Shown one piece after another: positions 31,301 to 39,884 of a stretch of DNA of 64,000 nt. The translations under genes and the position numbers were made by a program. The notes beneath the pieces are model-generated. The model was not told the origin of the DNA. It saw nothing but the letters and a program-made list of their open reading frames with translations, and made no database searches. Source of the stretch: Isochrysis galbana (Eukaryota; Haptophyta; Isochrysidales; Isochrysidaceae); NCBI GenBank assembly GCA_018136815.1, contig CM030939.1:4705419-4769418 (forward strand), in the 5' to 3' direction. Position 1 is the stretch's first letter. Each line of letters starts with the position of its first letter.

Positions 31301-31665
31301 CGCTGGTCCTCGTCGAGCGACTCAATCACATCCGGCGAGTTAACGGCCCCGACGCGGCGATATGTTCCAGCGTGAATTTTGAATCGAACCTGTAGCGAAG
31401 CTACAGGATGGAACGACGGAAGGTGTAGAGGTTTGGGGTCAGTGTTGACCACCGTAACCGCGATGGTGTGGTCGGCGTTCGACCTCTCTACTTGGGGAAT
31501 GACGAGAGGAGAGCTATCGATCGTTTCACGCGTAGGGAGTCGGTCCACGAGCATGGCGCAGTCTTCGTGTTCTCGAAGAGCTAGCGGAATTGGTGAAACG
31601 TTGCCCGATGATAGGCCGGGATCGTGATAGGTTCGTGGGTGTATAGGAGGTACTCGGAGCCACAT
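28348..31665 (-). CDS. Retrotransposon pol: reverse transcriptase, RNase H, integrase (gap and frameshift at the end)
   Basis: The ATG at 31665 opens the pol2 ORF. RT: VRFCVDYRDVNSKLRLEDSP, LCTLDLASGFWGIPIKESDK, YLPFGVQSGPSYMCRLMDAV and the active site PYLDDVGAW. RNase H: FLVKTDGASKLGIAGVLAQK, ELLAALESIRNWRPYLWG. Integrase: an HHCC zinc finger (HDHLGHPGATRM ... CHECTLGKP), then D (YCDILS), D (RTDAGSNL) and E (VERAQQ). Near 28760 the frame shifts: the integrase C-terminal continuation (RATAGRVVPKSPAAILFGRE) lies in another frame. The 100-N gap at 28409-28508 follows, so the ORF end is not real. Confidence 0.88.
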   Translation of the reverse strand: MWLRVPPIHPRTYHDPGLSSGNVSPIPLALREHEDCAMLVDRLPTRETIDSSPLVIPQVERSNADHTIAVTVVNTDPKPLHLPSFHPVASLQVRFKIHAGTYRRVGAVNSPDVIESLDEDQRKLLEAAKIDPEGRLSMPQREQVRRLLARRIAAFAIDPTNPNHTHVMEVELPLNPGAEAHRHAPSRVGREGEKIIEDEVCKMESAGIIRKSNSSWASRVVLVTKKDGSVRFCVDYRDVNSKLRLEDSPLPLTVEAIDRLSSGQGNLDSLFLCTLDLASGFWGIPIKESDKHITAFTTHRGKYEFNYLPFGVQSGPSYMCRLMDAVLGGLAWEICMPYLDDVGAWSTGVGDSLQAREESSFQQMLHRLDLVLERLIWAGLTCRMSKCVFFATSAEYLGHVVSREGLRMDPKKVEAVSKIDPTQINSIEAVRSFLGLCSYYRRFIRRFAIRAAPLTALTRKGCDVPVESQTEACRQAIEDLKQAICEEPVLAPPRDDRPFLVKTDGASKLGIAGVLAQKDDEGRARVVAYYGRSLSPAERHWTVTEIELLAALESIRNWRPYLWGRHFTLVVDHSALRWLHTMKDQVTGGPASRLMRWVLKLAEYRFDVVHKPGVTHWDADGLSRLVALEPDHDPLHLEESDVHSFDSSEIHDIVAAAVTSSTLTARRQQANDRLARQASESSESITSSYLDVGVPHADELRQALSTDEFASSIISELESILPKASSSIDSSSSSKKRSRFLLRDGLLYYRSSEAEEAPLRLYIPESLRDTYLRAYHDHLGHPGATRMTTLLRSRVYWPGLSASVSEYVRECHECTLGKPLPRPLAHPSGLSIGSYPFDVVYCDILSMAPTHDFVSGRSGFDKLIVFVDSLSRWIEAEPCNGNPSSAKCLDVFMRLIVSRYGVPRQLRTDAGSNLCSRLVDLILKATGTDLSTTEAYRHEGVGLVERAQQTLLTMTRVSNEGGAHWVDHLPFFSCLCERPPVASYPSHPRLSCLVGSFVFQLNLLTLLLFSSSFHLGLRPMPSFTPPSSIRSFSSRAFRPRKYSRSPTRIDALXXXXXXXXXXXXXXXXXXXXXXXXXXXXXXXXXXIQAALMLRYNNNNRVGMRE
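28409..28508. other. Assembly gap (100 N)
   Basis: Exactly 100 N at the 3' side of the gypsy-type element, where integrase end, polypurine tract and LTR would be expected. Repeats probably broke the assembly here. Confidence 0.99.
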
Positions 31666-34600
31666 GATGCCGGCGCTTTGGCGGCAAACTCATCGGCCGT
31701 GCTGAAGAGAGGCTCGGTGACTAGCTGGTTGTCGTTTTTGGTGGCCTGCGGCCCTCGGAAGAAGTCAGTCGTGATTGGGTTCGCGGAGGTCGGACAGACC
31801 TGTGCACAAGTCATGCTGACAGGGACCACCGCTATCGGTGACGTCGAGACGCGAAAGATCGGCGGAGCGTCGGGGCTTGGACTGCCATTAACCTCAAGAG
31901 GAGCCACCGTGGATGGAGCACCGAGGGTGATAGAGCCGTCCGCGCTGTCGGAGGCGAGCTGAATCGAAGCGGCGTGCGTGGCTAAGAAGTCGTTCCCGAG
32001 CAGCAGCATCGGGTTGCCTTCAATCACCATGAACGTATGACGAAAGAGAAATCCACCGACGGAGAAGACGATTCGAGCCTTGCCTCGCGTGATAAGAGGC
32101 AGGCCGTCCGGACCGTGAAGCGGTGTCACTACGGCTTGTGGCAGCCGCTCGACGCATGCGTCTTTGGGTAGGCTGGACAAGAGGGAAGTGGTCACGACCG
32201 ACGGGCCAGCTCCGGTGTCAGCGAGTGTGCTGTTGACCGTGAGAGCGGAGTCGGCTAAGATAACTCCTTCTTTGCCGGTAGCCTCGCCGGAGCGGCAGAC
32301 CACTAGGTCTCGAACATATAGGCAATGCCTTGGGTAGGCAGATGGTAGGGTATCCACGACGCTATCCGGTCGGTGCGCGGTCACGTGTGCGATGGTGTCG
32401 GACGGGGACGGGGTTGGTCGACAGCGTGGTTGCTCGGGTGAATTCGTCGTCGTGGTGATCGTCGTCTCTTCGGGTAATCCGACTGCCGCTATCGTGGCAG
32501 AGGGTCTAGAGGCGTCGTCCTCGTTGGTAGCGGTGCAGGGTGATAGCTTGGGACTAGTGTATCCCAGGCCTCTCTTGTCGGTGGGGTGCCTCGGGTGGTC
32601 GGACATCTTTTCCCAGTCTTTCTCGAGACGAGCTTGGGCTTCTGTCTTGGGTCTTCGAACTAATGAGGCTAGCTCTTCGGCGCGGATGCCTTTGGCTTCC
32701 ACGAACTCGATCGGCGCTCGGACGGCAGCGGCGAGGTCGGATTCCTCGTCGGCGCCTCGTCCGGCTAGAGCTTGCGCTCTTATTTCGTCAGCGGTTTCGA
32801 GCGTGACGTTGGACCATTTCTGGTCCCCGTTCACTCCGAATGCTTGCCATTGTTGGCGCCGCTTCCGGAGAGTCGTCGGCGTCGTCGGACGCGGCGAGCT
32901 CGCGCGTGCCGGAGGCGGGGCGGTCCATGGAGAGAATGGGTCGTGGAGAGTAGACTCGGAGGCGTAGAGTGGCGTGTCGTTGTCGTGGTTATCGTGGGTT
33001 TCTTTTTGGTCTTCGTGGTTGTCTGACTCGGGAGTAGCTGGACGGGAAACAACGGGGTCGGAAGAAACTTCACTAGTTTCCCTCCCCCTCTCATAACGAT
33101 GAAGAGCCGACCACGGCTCGTATGCGGTAGCCTCAGTCGAGCTAAGGGAAGGCCGGTCCGATAGGCTGCGCCGCGCGCAAGCGAGTAGCTCTAACGCGGA
33201 CAATATCTTCGTCGATGGCTGGTCTCGCTGTTGGCTCAAATGTCGAAGAAGAACAGGCATCCAATGGGTCGCCATCGCTCCAGCTACACCGACGTAGGTG
33301 CGGCTGCGCAGAGCGCCACGGTGCGGTGAAGGAGACAGATTAGCCATGGCTGACTCACGGCCATCCACGACGCAGGTTGGCTGAAGGGGCGGCAGCCCTT
33401 TGGTGAGGTACAACCCGGTGGCTTTCTGGTGTCCAGTGCCGTGCTCCCATGGTTGGACGAATTGGGTCGGGGTCAACCCCCCGACTAAACGGCGAGCTTC
33501 CGCATGCATCCGAGGGTTCTCAACCGCTACAAACGGAGCAGTGGCGGAGGCCATTGACTTGAAGACGCGGGCGGCCGACTCAAGAGCGGCACGACGTCCG
33601 GGTTCTTGGGAAAGCCATTGGCTGCTGACGGCGGAGAGGTACGTGCAGGGCGGGTGGGCGATGACTAGGTCCCAACCTAGGTTTTGGACATGAAGCGCGT
33701 CGCCTTGGAAGTGGGGCACGTAGTCAATCTCGGAAGGATATAAATCGCACGTAGCTACATCAGCTCCGGCGAGTAGGAACATGGAGGAGACGACGCCGCT
33801 AGTCTCACCAACGACGAGAACTCGTGGGGCGTGACAGCCAGAAGTCAGCCCGTCTTGGACTTGTTGACTCGTCTTCGTGAGCTCAGCGCAAAGCTCATCG
33901 AAGTGCTTGGGTAGCGCGGCGGCAGGCGAGGCTAAGGTGCCACTGCGCGGCCGGCGGAGCTCTTGGGCTGCCTCCGTGAGGTGCCGAGGTAATACCACCG
34001 CAGAGCCGCTCGCTCGTGCACGAAGAGAGGCGAGAGCGTGGAGAGCGGGTGACGGGGTATCATCGCGGGTGCCGACATCGGAGTTGTTTCGAGAGGAATC
34101 GAAGGACTGGATCGCGGACGCATTGATCGCTGCCACGCGCATGATGGCGGTGGCAGTGGTATCGAGAGGCAGGCAGTGCTTGGAGGCTGCGACCGGTGGC
34201 CGCGGCGACGTAGGACGAATGGAAGTAGACTCGGATATCGACGACGTGGAGACAGGCTCGGAGGACGGGATTGACGAAGAAACTCGGAGAAGTGGGGTGT
34301 CGGATTGCGGCGACGGACGCCGCGGCCGCGAGACCACCGGTGAGAGACATGAAGGACATGGCTCAGAGACTCGGTTGGGCTGGCTCAATGGGCGTAGAAG
34401 CTCGGTTTGGGAGGCGGCCGTTCCTCGACGTGCAAGGGAGTTGTGGTCACTCTCCATGGTCACGTCGGGAGAGGAATCGGGCCAGGCATAGACTTCGTTG
34501 CAATCTGTCGTCGGCGGGGTCGGCGCCGGCGAAAGAAGGGACGTGGCTGTCGAAGAAGCCGGCTGCGGGGAAGGCTGAGGCCAGGGTGGTGGCTCTGCGG

Positions 34601-35564
34601 CAGCGGCTGGTGTGGGTGGTGGCCGAAGAGGTTCTGCAATGCGAAGCATTCTTCGGAGGACTTGGCTCGGGCTAGCGGGTGGATGGACCGCTGAAATTAC
34701 GGTGGATTCAGACTCGAATTCGGAAGACTCGGCGACTTGAGAGGGGCTAGGAGACGGCTGTGCAAGCTCCTCCATGGCTCTTGACTGATGGGGTGGCGTG
34801 GGAACGCCGGTGGTCGACCGCGGACTCCGCGGTGACGTTGATTTGTGCTCGGACTCGGACTCGTCGTTCCTAGCGTGCTGGACGCCAAAAACAGGGCTAA
34901 TTTTCGAAATGGGAACGGACGGGGCCGGCCCAAAGGTGAAGCCCCCTGGCGTCGCAACCGTCGATGAGGACGAAGCGGAAGCTTGTGATGACGATAGGGG
35001 CATGGTGGCCAGCACCGGTTGGCTCGGTGCGGCCGTAATCTCGGACTCGGTGACGGGCTTGATTACGCGGGCTCGGGATGCACTGTCTTGTGCAATTGGA
35101 CTCGGACTCGGAACGGAAACGGAAGGGATCGGCTCGGCGGCGTGCAGCTTGCTGGAGTGGCAGGCCGGCTGCGGCGAGACTCGAAACGGTGGCTTGGACA
35201 AGGACACAGTGGCTGTCGTCGAGGGCTTCGGCGTCAGCTTGTGTTTGGACTCGATACGCGGTGGCTCGTGAAACGGGGCTCGGGTATGGTTGGAATTCTG
35301 GACGTGACCGGAGTTTCCAAATGACTCAGACTCGGGGCGCGGAGGACCGAAGGTGAACACTCCCGCGGAAGGAGTGGTCGTCGGAGGCTTAGTGGGTGGC
35401 TGGAGCTCCGTTAATCCTGCGGTCGACCGCGTGGTAGGACTCGGTGACGTTGTAAACTCGGACTCGGACTCGGACTCGGATGGCTCAGAACGGGGTTTGC
35501 TCAAAACAGGCTTGGACTCGGACTCGAAAGAAAGTGGGGAGGAACCGGAGAACTGCGCCTCCAT
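31581..35564 (-). CDS. Retrotransposon ORF with a C5-methyltransferase-like domain and aspartic protease
   Basis: 1327 residues from the ATG at 35564. The first about 500 are Ser/Pro/Glu-rich and disordered. About residues 579-770 form a conserved domain: PRVLVVGETSGVVSSMFLLA (glycine-containing first strand), ADVATCDLYPSEIDYVPHFQ, GDALHVQNLGWDLVIAHPPC followed by TYLS (PPC loop, Cys about 640), PFVAVENPRMHAEARRLVGG, QPWEHGTGHQKATGLYLT and SPSPHRGALRSRTYVGVAGA. The order resembles C5-type DNA methyltransferases (motif I, PC motif IV, ENP motif VI). A retroviral-type protease follows: LADTGAGPSVVT (Asp about 1116) and MLLLGNDFLATH. The domain is also present in the copy at 61479. Confidence 0.8.
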   Translation of the reverse strand: MEAQFSGSSPLSFESESKPVLSKPRSEPSESESESEFTTSPSPTTRSTAGLTELQPPTKPPTTTPSAGVFTFGPPRPESESFGNSGHVQNSNHTRAPFHEPPRIESKHKLTPKPSTTATVSLSKPPFRVSPQPACHSSKLHAAEPIPSVSVPSPSPIAQDSASRARVIKPVTESEITAAPSQPVLATMPLSSSQASASSSSTVATPGGFTFGPAPSVPISKISPVFGVQHARNDESESEHKSTSPRSPRSTTGVPTPPHQSRAMEELAQPSPSPSQVAESSEFESESTVISAVHPPASPSQVLRRMLRIAEPLRPPPTPAAAAEPPPWPQPSPQPASSTATSLLSPAPTPPTTDCNEVYAWPDSSPDVTMESDHNSLARRGTAASQTELLRPLSQPNRVSEPCPSCLSPVVSRPRRPSPQSDTPLLRVSSSIPSSEPVSTSSISESTSIRPTSPRPPVAASKHCLPLDTTATAIMRVAAINASAIQSFDSSRNNSDVGTRDDTPSPALHALASLRARASGSAVVLPRHLTEAAQELRRPRSGTLASPAAALPKHFDELCAELTKTSQQVQDGLTSGCHAPRVLVVGETSGVVSSMFLLAGADVATCDLYPSEIDYVPHFQGDALHVQNLGWDLVIAHPPCTYLSAVSSQWLSQEPGRRAALESAARVFKSMASATAPFVAVENPRMHAEARRLVGGLTPTQFVQPWEHGTGHQKATGLYLTKGLPPLQPTCVVDGRESAMANLSPSPHRGALRSRTYVGVAGAMATHWMPVLLRHLSQQRDQPSTKILSALELLACARRSLSDRPSLSSTEATAYEPWSALHRYERGRETSEVSSDPVVSRPATPESDNHEDQKETHDNHDNDTPLYASESTLHDPFSPWTAPPPARASSPRPTTPTTLRKRRQQWQAFGVNGDQKWSNVTLETADEIRAQALAGRGADEESDLAAAVRAPIEFVEAKGIRAEELASLVRRPKTEAQARLEKDWEKMSDHPRHPTDKRGLGYTSPKLSPCTATNEDDASRPSATIAAVGLPEETTITTTTNSPEQPRCRPTPSPSDTIAHVTAHRPDSVVDTLPSAYPRHCLYVRDLVVCRSGEATGKEGVILADSALTVNSTLADTGAGPSVVTTSLLSSLPKDACVERLPQAVVTPLHGPDGLPLITRGKARIVFSVGGFLFRHTFMVIEGNPMLLLGNDFLATHAASIQLASDSADGSITLGAPSTVAPLEVNGSPSPDAPPIFRVSTSPIAVVPVSMTCAQVCPTSANPITTDFFRGPQATKNDNQLVTEPLFSTADEFAAKAPASCGSEYLLYTHEPITIPAYHRATFHQFR

Positions 35565-36134
35565 CGTCGTAGCGATGGAGACTGGTGATACCGGTGATGA
35601 CTGGACTGGGCTCAGACTCGTAGATGGGCTCGCGGTGGCGTAGGACGAAGAGGGTAATTCTGAACGTGACTTGGACTCGTACTCGTACTCGGGAGACGTT
35701 TTGTGGCTCGGACATGCGAAATTTGATTTGAGAGATTGAAGGTTGGATTGGGCCTGCGGCGGCTGGATTTTCGCAGACCGTGAGGTCTTGGACTGTTGAT
35801 GCTTGGGGAGTGGCGTGGGATAGCGGTTGAGCGGCTTGAGTTGATAGAGAGGCGGTGACGGTTGACTTGGTTTTGAGGACTCGTGCGTGATATCGAGAAT
35901 CAGGATGGAATTATCGGCATTGGGAGAAATAGGGGCAATCGGCGAGGAGGCAGGAGAAAGAGGGGGATGGAGGTGGCAGGGCTTGTCTGGAACTTGGGGA
36001 ATCTTGGGGTACCGGTTGGGGGCCGTAGAAGTACTCGGCCGTAGTGTAATACGATCTTTTGGTGGGTGGCGTTCAGGCCCACTACCCTGGACTGGTAGCG
36101 GGGTAACAGCGCGGACGTGGGCCCCGCCGGCGAC
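35565..36134 (-). other. Spacer between gag and the second ORF of the gypsy-type element
   Basis: About 570 bp without a long minus-strand frame. It contains Ser/Asp-type GACTCG repeats near its lower end. No recognisable signal. Confidence 0.5.
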
Positions 36135-38252
36135 CTACTGGGCCGGACGGAGAACAACCATCGTGCGGAGGCGGCGGTGGACTTCTGGGTCGTTACCACA
36201 CTCGCCACTGCCGCCTTCGCAGAGAAAACGAATGTACGGTTGGCAAACGACGGGGTTATGAGCTCCGTCGCCCGTGCCATACTTCCACAGGTCTGCCTCG
36301 GGCGTACCAGATGGAGCCCGGGGACGAAAGGCGCAGTACGCGCAGCCGTTGGCGTCGGTCCACTCCTTGACGTCGCGGTCTAAGTCGTCGAGACGCGGCG
36401 CCGTCATGGTGGCATCGGAGGGGCGGCAGCGCGTGAGCGCAGCGCGAAGGGCCGGGTGACCCGCGTAACGAGAAATTTGCCAGAAGCGGGCTCGCGCTCG
36501 AGACCAGCTACCTGGATCCCATTCCGAGAGGCCCGAATCGGCCGGAAGCCCAAGGCCGTTCGGAGGGGGCTCACATTGGCGACGAGAAGACGTGCTTTTG
36601 CCGAGGGGACGGTCAAGAAGTGCGTCCGGTAGCGGAGACGATGCGGAGTAATTCGTAGGTGGAGGAGGAGCCCGACGATTGTCAGCGCCAGTCGTCTTGC
36701 GGTTCGAGTTGTTGTTTTGCGATTTTAATGCCTCGGCCACCGCCGCTTGGACGGCGGCGACCATCGAAGCCGTAGTGTCCACGGGGTTAGAGGCAGCCTT
36801 AGCAACCTTGGCGGTCTTGGTGGGCTTGGAAGTAGTCGCCGGCGGCGTCACGGCGGCGACCGTGGTGACCGACGCTTGTTGTTGGCCAGCGCGGGCTTGT
36901 TCGTACGGGCTCAGGTAGCGCTGGCAGAGGTTGACGCACGAAAGGGCCGAACGAGGGAGCTCGTGGTTCTCGACGCGGAAGCGAGTCTTTGCAAGACACT
37001 CGCCGAACTTGGTCGCGTTATCCACGCCGCGAGCCGCGTCGACCTTGTCGTTCCGGATGATGGACTCGAATCGTTGATTGATATCGTGCGACATGTTTGG
37101 GTGGTCCCAGACCGTCGTGGCATCCACCTTCGCGTCACCCATCTTGCGGACGTACGCGCGCACCAAATTCTTGGATAACTCTAAGAGATCGGAGCCGGCT
37201 TCACGGGCTACGAGCCTGTCCCACTCCATGGAGGCGGAGTCTTTGGCGAAGCCGGGCACGTTGGCCGCGAAGGTGGCGTCGCACTTGCGGAGAAGCACGT
37301 CGCAGGCCAGTGCGGGGTTGAGAGAGAGGACCGGGTCTTCGGCGAGATCGAGGAGGAAGGCGTAGATCCTTTGGTTGCCGGTGGTGCACAAGTTGGCGGC
37401 CGCTAGCAAGGATGTAAAGATTTCACGGTGGTCGCAGCCGAGCGAGAGGGCGCGCTCGAGCGGCTTGATGAAGGACAGACGAAAATCATTCCAGGAGGTG
37501 GCCGCTGTCTGGACGTTGTCCGAGGCCAGGCCCTTCGGGAACTTGATCTCGGAAAGCTCTTTGCCCATTCGGACTTGGTGATGGAGGGTGCGGTCGAGGA
37601 AGAAGCGGCTCCGAGCCCACTTGGTCACGTGCTCCTTCTCGAAAAACACGCGGTAGTGCCAAACATTGCCGGCTCGAGAGAGGCCGCTGTTGAGAATGGC
37701 GTGGATGAGCTCGAAATCGTCGGACTTCCTGTAGAGAGAGGCTACCTCGTAGGCGGCATCCTCAAACAGTTGGCCCCACGAGGCTAGGATGACCTCTCGC
37801 TCAGAAGCATCACCGGCGAGGCTTGGATCGACGGGATGGCGCCGAGCCGCCGGATTTGGAAGCGAGCGGAGGCCCGCGACGGTGGGTGGAGGTTGGGGAT
37901 CAGAAACAGGCTTGGCTGACGGGACAGGAACAGGCGTATTGGGTCCGGGATCGGAAATCGAATTCGGCGGAACGGAGAACGGCGCGGCGGGCAAAGGTTG
38001 AGAAGGGAACTTAACCGAGGCCGGAGGGGCACCAATGGAGTTGTCTCCTTCTTCCACAAGCGGTGGCGAGGTTTCGACTCGAGACGAAGTCGTAGTGCCC
38101 GCTTGGCCCTGCTGTAGAATGTTGAGTATCGTGATGAAGGTAGACCCCACCTCCCGTTGAAATTCTTCGTGGCGTTGGGCGGCTTGGAGGGTAGAGGACT
38201 CGAGGCGGTCGACAGCGCCGCGGAGAGCCTCAATCTGGACTTGTTGGTCCAT
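36135..38252 (-). CDS. Retrotransposon gag-like polyprotein
   Basis: The first ATG is at 38252 (MDQQVQIEALRGAVDRLESS, a short coiled coil). A Pro/Ser-rich linker follows, then a helical capsid-like domain: YRKSDDFELIHAILNSGLSR, VFFEKEHVTKWARSRFFLDR, FRLSFIKPLERALSLGCDHR and KMGDAKVDATTVWDHPNMSH. The C-terminal part has Cys-containing segments (CAYCAFRPRAP, CEGGSGECGND) that could act as a zinc knuckle, although no canonical CCHC is present. The frame is open back to the transposon inverted repeat at 38330, but only through a TTG codon. Confidence 0.7.
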   Translation of the reverse strand: MDQQVQIEALRGAVDRLESSTLQAAQRHEEFQREVGSTFITILNILQQGQAGTTTSSRVETSPPLVEEGDNSIGAPPASVKFPSQPLPAAPFSVPPNSISDPGPNTPVPVPSAKPVSDPQPPPTVAGLRSLPNPAARRHPVDPSLAGDASEREVILASWGQLFEDAAYEVASLYRKSDDFELIHAILNSGLSRAGNVWHYRVFFEKEHVTKWARSRFFLDRTLHHQVRMGKELSEIKFPKGLASDNVQTAATSWNDFRLSFIKPLERALSLGCDHREIFTSLLAAANLCTTGNQRIYAFLLDLAEDPVLSLNPALACDVLLRKCDATFAANVPGFAKDSASMEWDRLVAREAGSDLLELSKNLVRAYVRKMGDAKVDATTVWDHPNMSHDINQRFESIIRNDKVDAARGVDNATKFGECLAKTRFRVENHELPRSALSCVNLCQRYLSPYEQARAGQQQASVTTVAAVTPPATTSKPTKTAKVAKAASNPVDTTASMVAAVQAAVAEALKSQNNNSNRKTTGADNRRAPPPPTNYSASSPLPDALLDRPLGKSTSSRRQCEPPPNGLGLPADSGLSEWDPGSWSRARARFWQISRYAGHPALRAALTRCRPSDATMTAPRLDDLDRDVKEWTDANGCAYCAFRPRAPSGTPEADLWKYGTGDGAHNPVVCQPYIRFLCEGGSGECGNDPEVHRRLRTMVVLRPAQ

Positions 38253-38414
38253 GATTTGGGCGGCGCCGACGGTGGCGGTCGGAGGTGGAACGAAGTTACG
38301 TTTGGGGTACGAGAAGTCGCGTTCCGTCAAAAGAGGACCAGGTGGTTTTTCAACATATCTGTTTTCTTTTTAGTTATTAACAATAGTGGTACAAAACAAA
38401 GCTAATCGCCGTAT

Positions 38415-38745
38415 ACGAGATGTGCATAGAAACTTTTTCCTCTAAGGCCCACATTAACGTAAAGTCGCCGTATACGAGATGTTTCGTTTACGCAGCACAT
38501 GTGATTACTTGCAATCACTGTGCACGCCGTGCGTATGCGCATCGACTTCCCCCCTCGCGAGGGCGCCGTGCGTGCGCATAGAAACTTTTTCCCCTAAGGC
38601 CCACATTAACGTAAAGTAGCCATATACGAGATGTTTCGTTTGCGCAGCACGTGTGATTGCTTGCAATCATTGTGCACGCCGTGCGTATGCACATCGACTT
38701 CCCCCCCCCGCGGGGCGCCGTGCGTGCGCATAGCAACTTCCAGGA
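38415..38745 (+). repeat. About 160-bp subterminal tandem repeat of the IS5-like transposon
   Basis: The unit runs from CGCCGTATACGAGATG through CGTTTACGCAGCAC, GTGCACGCCGTGCGTATG and CTTTTTCCCCTAAGGCCC to CACATTAACGTAAAG. One truncated copy (from about 38408) and two longer ones (about 38467 and about 38627) lie head to tail. The same unit is seen in the fragment at 56405-56665. Confidence 0.8.
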
Positions 38746-39116
38746 AGGTGCACGCCGTGCGTTCACTCTTTCCGCGGGGGGACTCTGGACGCAGAGGCGG
38801 TCGGGAACCGCGGGGACTGCAGAGACCCCCCACGAGATATCTTGGGACCGGAGAATGTTTTGGACGAATCTTCTTGCCGTCGGCCGAGGAGAGGCGGACG
38901 GAGAGAGAGAGAGAGAGAGAGTCTCGCAGAGCGACTGCAGAACGAGAAGTCGAAGTCATGCCGGTTTATTACCTTAAACGAGCCAACGATTATAGTAACA
39001 GCAAAAACAAAATTCGAATCGCAAATTTCGAGACCAAAACCTGCAAACCTGGACTTGAGACCATGGGGAATCCGAATCTGTGTGTCTTGTGCGTCAGTGG
39101 CAACACGGGGAACTGT

Positions 39117-39884
39117 TCAATTGTAATTGTGAGCGCGTACCTTACACGAATATTCATGCCTACAACCTTCAGATGGGCAGGAATACAACAGAGAGCACCG
39201 TTCGTACCGGAAGGACAGCCTTCGAAATGCTTGCAGGTGCGCGAATGTGTGCTCAACAATCACTCGTTTTGAATTTGAGCGACGAGTTGTCTTCGTCCGT
39301 CTTCGAAAAATTCGATCTTTGAGTCCTCTGTCAGCGCAGCGGCTTCGGTTGGCGCGTGAGTCATAACCTCTGTCGGCCCAGACTTCAATGCCATCGAGTT
39401 TCACCCAACGCGAATCGAGAGTGGACTCCAGCAGGATGACATCCGGTCGATTGGATGGGTCAAGATGGAGTCCGTAGACGACTCGTTGGTGATCAGTGAC
39501 CACTGAGATCTTGGTCCCCTGTCTACCTCGGTCGACGTGGTTCCGTCCAGTGTCAGGTCTTCTTCCATGCCGATTCCGTAGATGACAAGAATCGATGATA
39601 TGCCGCCTGGGAGGGTGAAGTTTCGAGTATGTGTTCAGTGCTTGGGTATATGCAGCATCTACGACTCCCTTTTCTTTCCAGAGCTCCAATCGGCGGCGCA
39701 CTGCCATGTGAGAGCCTTCACCACAGTCCAATTCTCTCCACTGACAACCTGTGCGCAGCAGCTTGAAAAGAAGACCCACCACTTGAGTATCAGTCAGAGC
39801 CCTTGGTCTACCGGTGCGTTTTGGGGCGGCTCTGTCCTGAGCAAACTTCAGAATGAGCCTTTCAAAAATATGAGATAATTTCAT
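39117..39884 (-). CDS. IS5-family-like DDE transposase
   Basis: 255 residues from the ATG at 39884. The N-terminal DUF4096-like part has RPRALTDTQVVGLLFKLLRT and GCQWRELDCGEGSHMAVRRR. The catalytic domain shows HIIDSCHLRNRHGRRPDTGR (first Asp), RGRQGTKISVVTDHQR, EVWADRGYDSRANRS (second Asp) and SKRVIVEHTFAHLQAFRR (Glu). These are hallmarks of IS5/IS427-type elements and related eukaryotic DNA transposons. The frame is intact and the three acidic residues are present, so it could be active. Confidence 0.85.
   Translation of the reverse strand: MKLSHIFERLILKFAQDRAAPKRTGRPRALTDTQVVGLLFKLLRTGCQWRELDCGEGSHMAVRRRLELWKEKGVVDAAYTQALNTYSKLHPPRRHIIDSCHLRNRHGRRPDTGRNHVDRGRQGTKISVVTDHQRVVYGLHLDPSNRPDVILLESTLDSRWVKLDGIEVWADRGYDSRANRSRCADRGLKDRIFRRRTKTTRRSNSKRVIVEHTFAHLQAFRRLSFRYERCSLLYSCPSEGCRHEYSCKVRAHNYN

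Larger units (their letters stand above)
28348..38252 (-). mobile_element. Ty3/gypsy-type LTR retrotransposon with a methyltransferase-like domain
   Basis: Reading the minus strand, the order is gag (38252-36135), an ORF with a methyltransferase-like domain and aspartic protease (35564-31581), then RT-RNase H-integrase (31665 to about 28510). RT-RNase H before integrase is the Ty3/gypsy order. The RT ORF overlaps the protease ORF by 85 bases in the -1 frame. LTRs were not identified: the 5' side abuts a DNA transposon at 38314 and the 3' side holds a gap. An integrase frameshift near 28760 suggests that this copy is inactive or has an assembly error. Confidence 0.85.

Noticed and set aside
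38415-38745. Repeat array considered as a CRISPR
   Set aside because: Units are about 160 bp and head to tail without spacers, lie inside a DNA transposon, and the genome is eukaryotic.
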